Both the position numbers and the translations under genes were made by a program. The notes under the pieces were generated by a model. It saw only the letters and a program-made list of their open reading frames with translations. It did not search any database and was not told where the DNA came from. A stretch of DNA of 6,202 nt from Bacteroidota bacterium (GTDB lineage: Bacteria > Bacteroidota > Bacteroidia > J057), in the NCBI GenBank assembly GCA_963169475.1, contig CAUJFT010000307.1:1-6202 (forward strand), given 5' to 3'. This document shows, one piece after another, positions 5,115-6,202 of this stretch (positions within the stretch are counted from its first letter, which is position 1; each line of letters starts with the position of its first letter).

Positions 5115-6202
5115 TTAGGATATACGCCCCTTTAACATTTTGCGAATCCGATTACATATCACAATCGCTACTTGATTAATATCATCGGATACTTTGAGGG
5201 CATAAATACTACTCACAAAAATCAAAATAGTAACTCCACCTCTAAATGTCATGGCAATGAGGGGGTGAAACGGAAAGGGCAGAAATTGAAGTATGAGTAT
5301 TAATCCGCTCGAAATCAATAGGGCGGTGATGTGTCCTAAAGTATAAGGGTGTATTTTCAAATGCCTCCATACAACCCATGAGTTAAAGACATTGAATAAC
5401 AACAAGGCAAGTCCGGAGGCAACCCCTGCACCAATCGCTCCCCACAAGGGAATGAGGAAGCTATTCAACATAAAGGTAAGGATTAGCAAAATAATAGAAC
5501 TAAATAATGTGGCTTTATAATGACGGGAATAAACCACTATCGCATAGTTTACACCATTGGCTACATCTATGAGGCGGGCAAGCCCTACGAAGAAAAAAAC
5601 AGAAGAAGCCTGTTCAATATCGAGTTTTAGAAGAGTAAGCAAATCTTTGAGGTTAGTAAAAATCAGAATAAAAACCAACAGACCCGCAATAAACCCATTC
5701 AGAGACGACTTTGTGTATAGTAGTTTTAGTTCCTCAATATTTTTACGGTTAATATGCTTAGACACAATCGCAGTAACCACCGAATACATAGCGCGCGCAG
5801 GGGTATATATCAATTGAGAAAGAAAATAGGCTATTTGATAAATTGCGGCATGGGTCTCTCCCATTAACGCCCCGACTTGAAGTACTCCGGTCTGCTCCAT
5901 GATAATCACGGCCGAACGAGAAAAGTAATTATAAAAACCGTAAGCTATCGCTATTTTCATAAGGCGGGTTTTGAGGATTCCCAAATTCAATGAAATAGGA
6001 TACAGCTTTCGCCCCAAAAGATATCCAACCATAACCACCAAACCGATAAGATACCCGCCTGAATATATCCAAAGAAACCCATGAAAACCAATTATTCCTG
6101 CCCATAGTAGTACTACGGCTACGGTATGAAAGGAGCGATTACCGACTTCGATAATGGCGGTGGGAACTACAGATTTCATATTAGATTGTGCATAGTTGTT
6201 AA
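5115..6202 (-). CDS. polysaccharide flippase (MATE/MOP-type, Wzx-like), 5' end outside the window
   Basis: Multi-spanning inner-membrane protein that by family would flip lipid-linked sugar units across the membrane. At least 361 residues are present against roughly 430-500 for full-length relatives. An ATG at 6179-6177 gives 354 residues, but the frame stays open upstream to the edge (NNYAQSN before that Met), so that Met is probably internal and the first helices are missing. About nine or ten hydrophobic segments are visible, for example (counted from that Met) at 19-37, 40-56, 160-178, 222-245, 248-270, 280-300 and 307-327. Family-like stretches are KSVVPTAIIEVGNRSFH near the start, YQIAYFLSQLIYTPARAMYS (114-133) and the polar loop SKHINRKNIEELKLLYTKSS (140-159). 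The C-terminus is short and basic. The specific substrate cannot be told. The sugar enzyme three genes away might serve the same glycan, but terminator and promoters separate them. Confidence 0.8.
   Translation of the reverse strand, partial: NNYAQSNMKSVVPTAIIEVGNRSFHTVAVVLLWAGIIGFHGFLWIYSGGYLIGLVVMVGYLLGRKLYPISLNLGILKTRLMKIAIAYGFYNYFSRSAVIIMEQTGVLQVGALMGETHAAIYQIAYFLSQLIYTPARAMYSVVTAIVSKHINRKNIEELKLLYTKSSLNGFIAGLLVFILIFTNLKDLLTLLKLDIEQASSVFFFVGLARLIDVANGVNYAIVVYSRHYKATLFSSIILLILTFMLNSFLIPLWGAIGAGVASGLALLLFNVFNSWVVWRHLKIHPYTLGHITALLISSGLILILQFLPFPFHPLIAMTFRGGVTILIFVSSIYALKVSDDINQVAIVICNRIRKMLKGRIS

Noticed and set aside
5557..5817. Plus-strand open frame of 86 codons
   Set aside because: Antisense to hydrophobic flippase sequence; its Lys/Arg/Ser-rich product is what reverse reading of such codons yields.
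1..6202. CRISPR arrays, tRNA genes, defence or phage systems
   Set aside because: No spaced direct repeats, cloverleaf sequences, or phage or defence proteins were seen on either strand; the gene content is largely housekeeping.

Overview
The window looks like chromosomal DNA of a Bacteroidota member. Three observations support this. The S15, PNPase and MtaB-type proteins read as Bacteroidota versions of these families. Start codons lack Shine-Dalgarno sequences and are preceded by A/T-rich DNA. Upstream DNA carries the Bacteroidota promoter pattern (TTG or TTTG, 19-20 nt, then TAnnTTTG), with two essentially perfect examples. Every gene I can support is on the minus strand, so the window is described below from its right end to its left end.

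Right end (5115-6202): the C-terminal three quarters or so of a multi-spanning polysaccharide flippase of the MATE/MOP type. Its reading frame stays open through the right edge, so the true start lies outside. Then come a 169-nt spacer with a canonical promoter, rpsO (ribosomal protein S15, 4670-4945), and a clear intrinsic terminator. A 178-nt spacer follows with a weaker promoter and a 10-bp stem-loop that forms the start of the pnp leader.

Middle (902-4491): pnp (polynucleotide phosphorylase), an extended-SDR nucleotide-sugar dehydratase/decarboxylase-like enzyme, and a small DUF2231 membrane protein. They lie head to tail with gaps of 11 and 12 nt and probably form one operon. rpsO followed by pnp is a widely conserved bacterial order. 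The sugar enzyme and the flippase may both serve surface glycan synthesis, but nothing here proves a link.

Left end (1-901): a short frameshifted relic of a PD-(D/E)XK-family transposase/nuclease, then a canonical promoter, then the first 236 codons of an mtaB-type tRNA methylthiotransferase (radical SAM) that runs off the left edge.

Most of the window is housekeeping and ordinary. I found no evidence of a new defence, mobile or RNA-guided system. The items most worth a second look are the transposase relic, the stem-loop at the predicted 5' end of pnp mRNA, and the operon linking an RNA-decay enzyme to a sugar enzyme and a DUF2231 protein.
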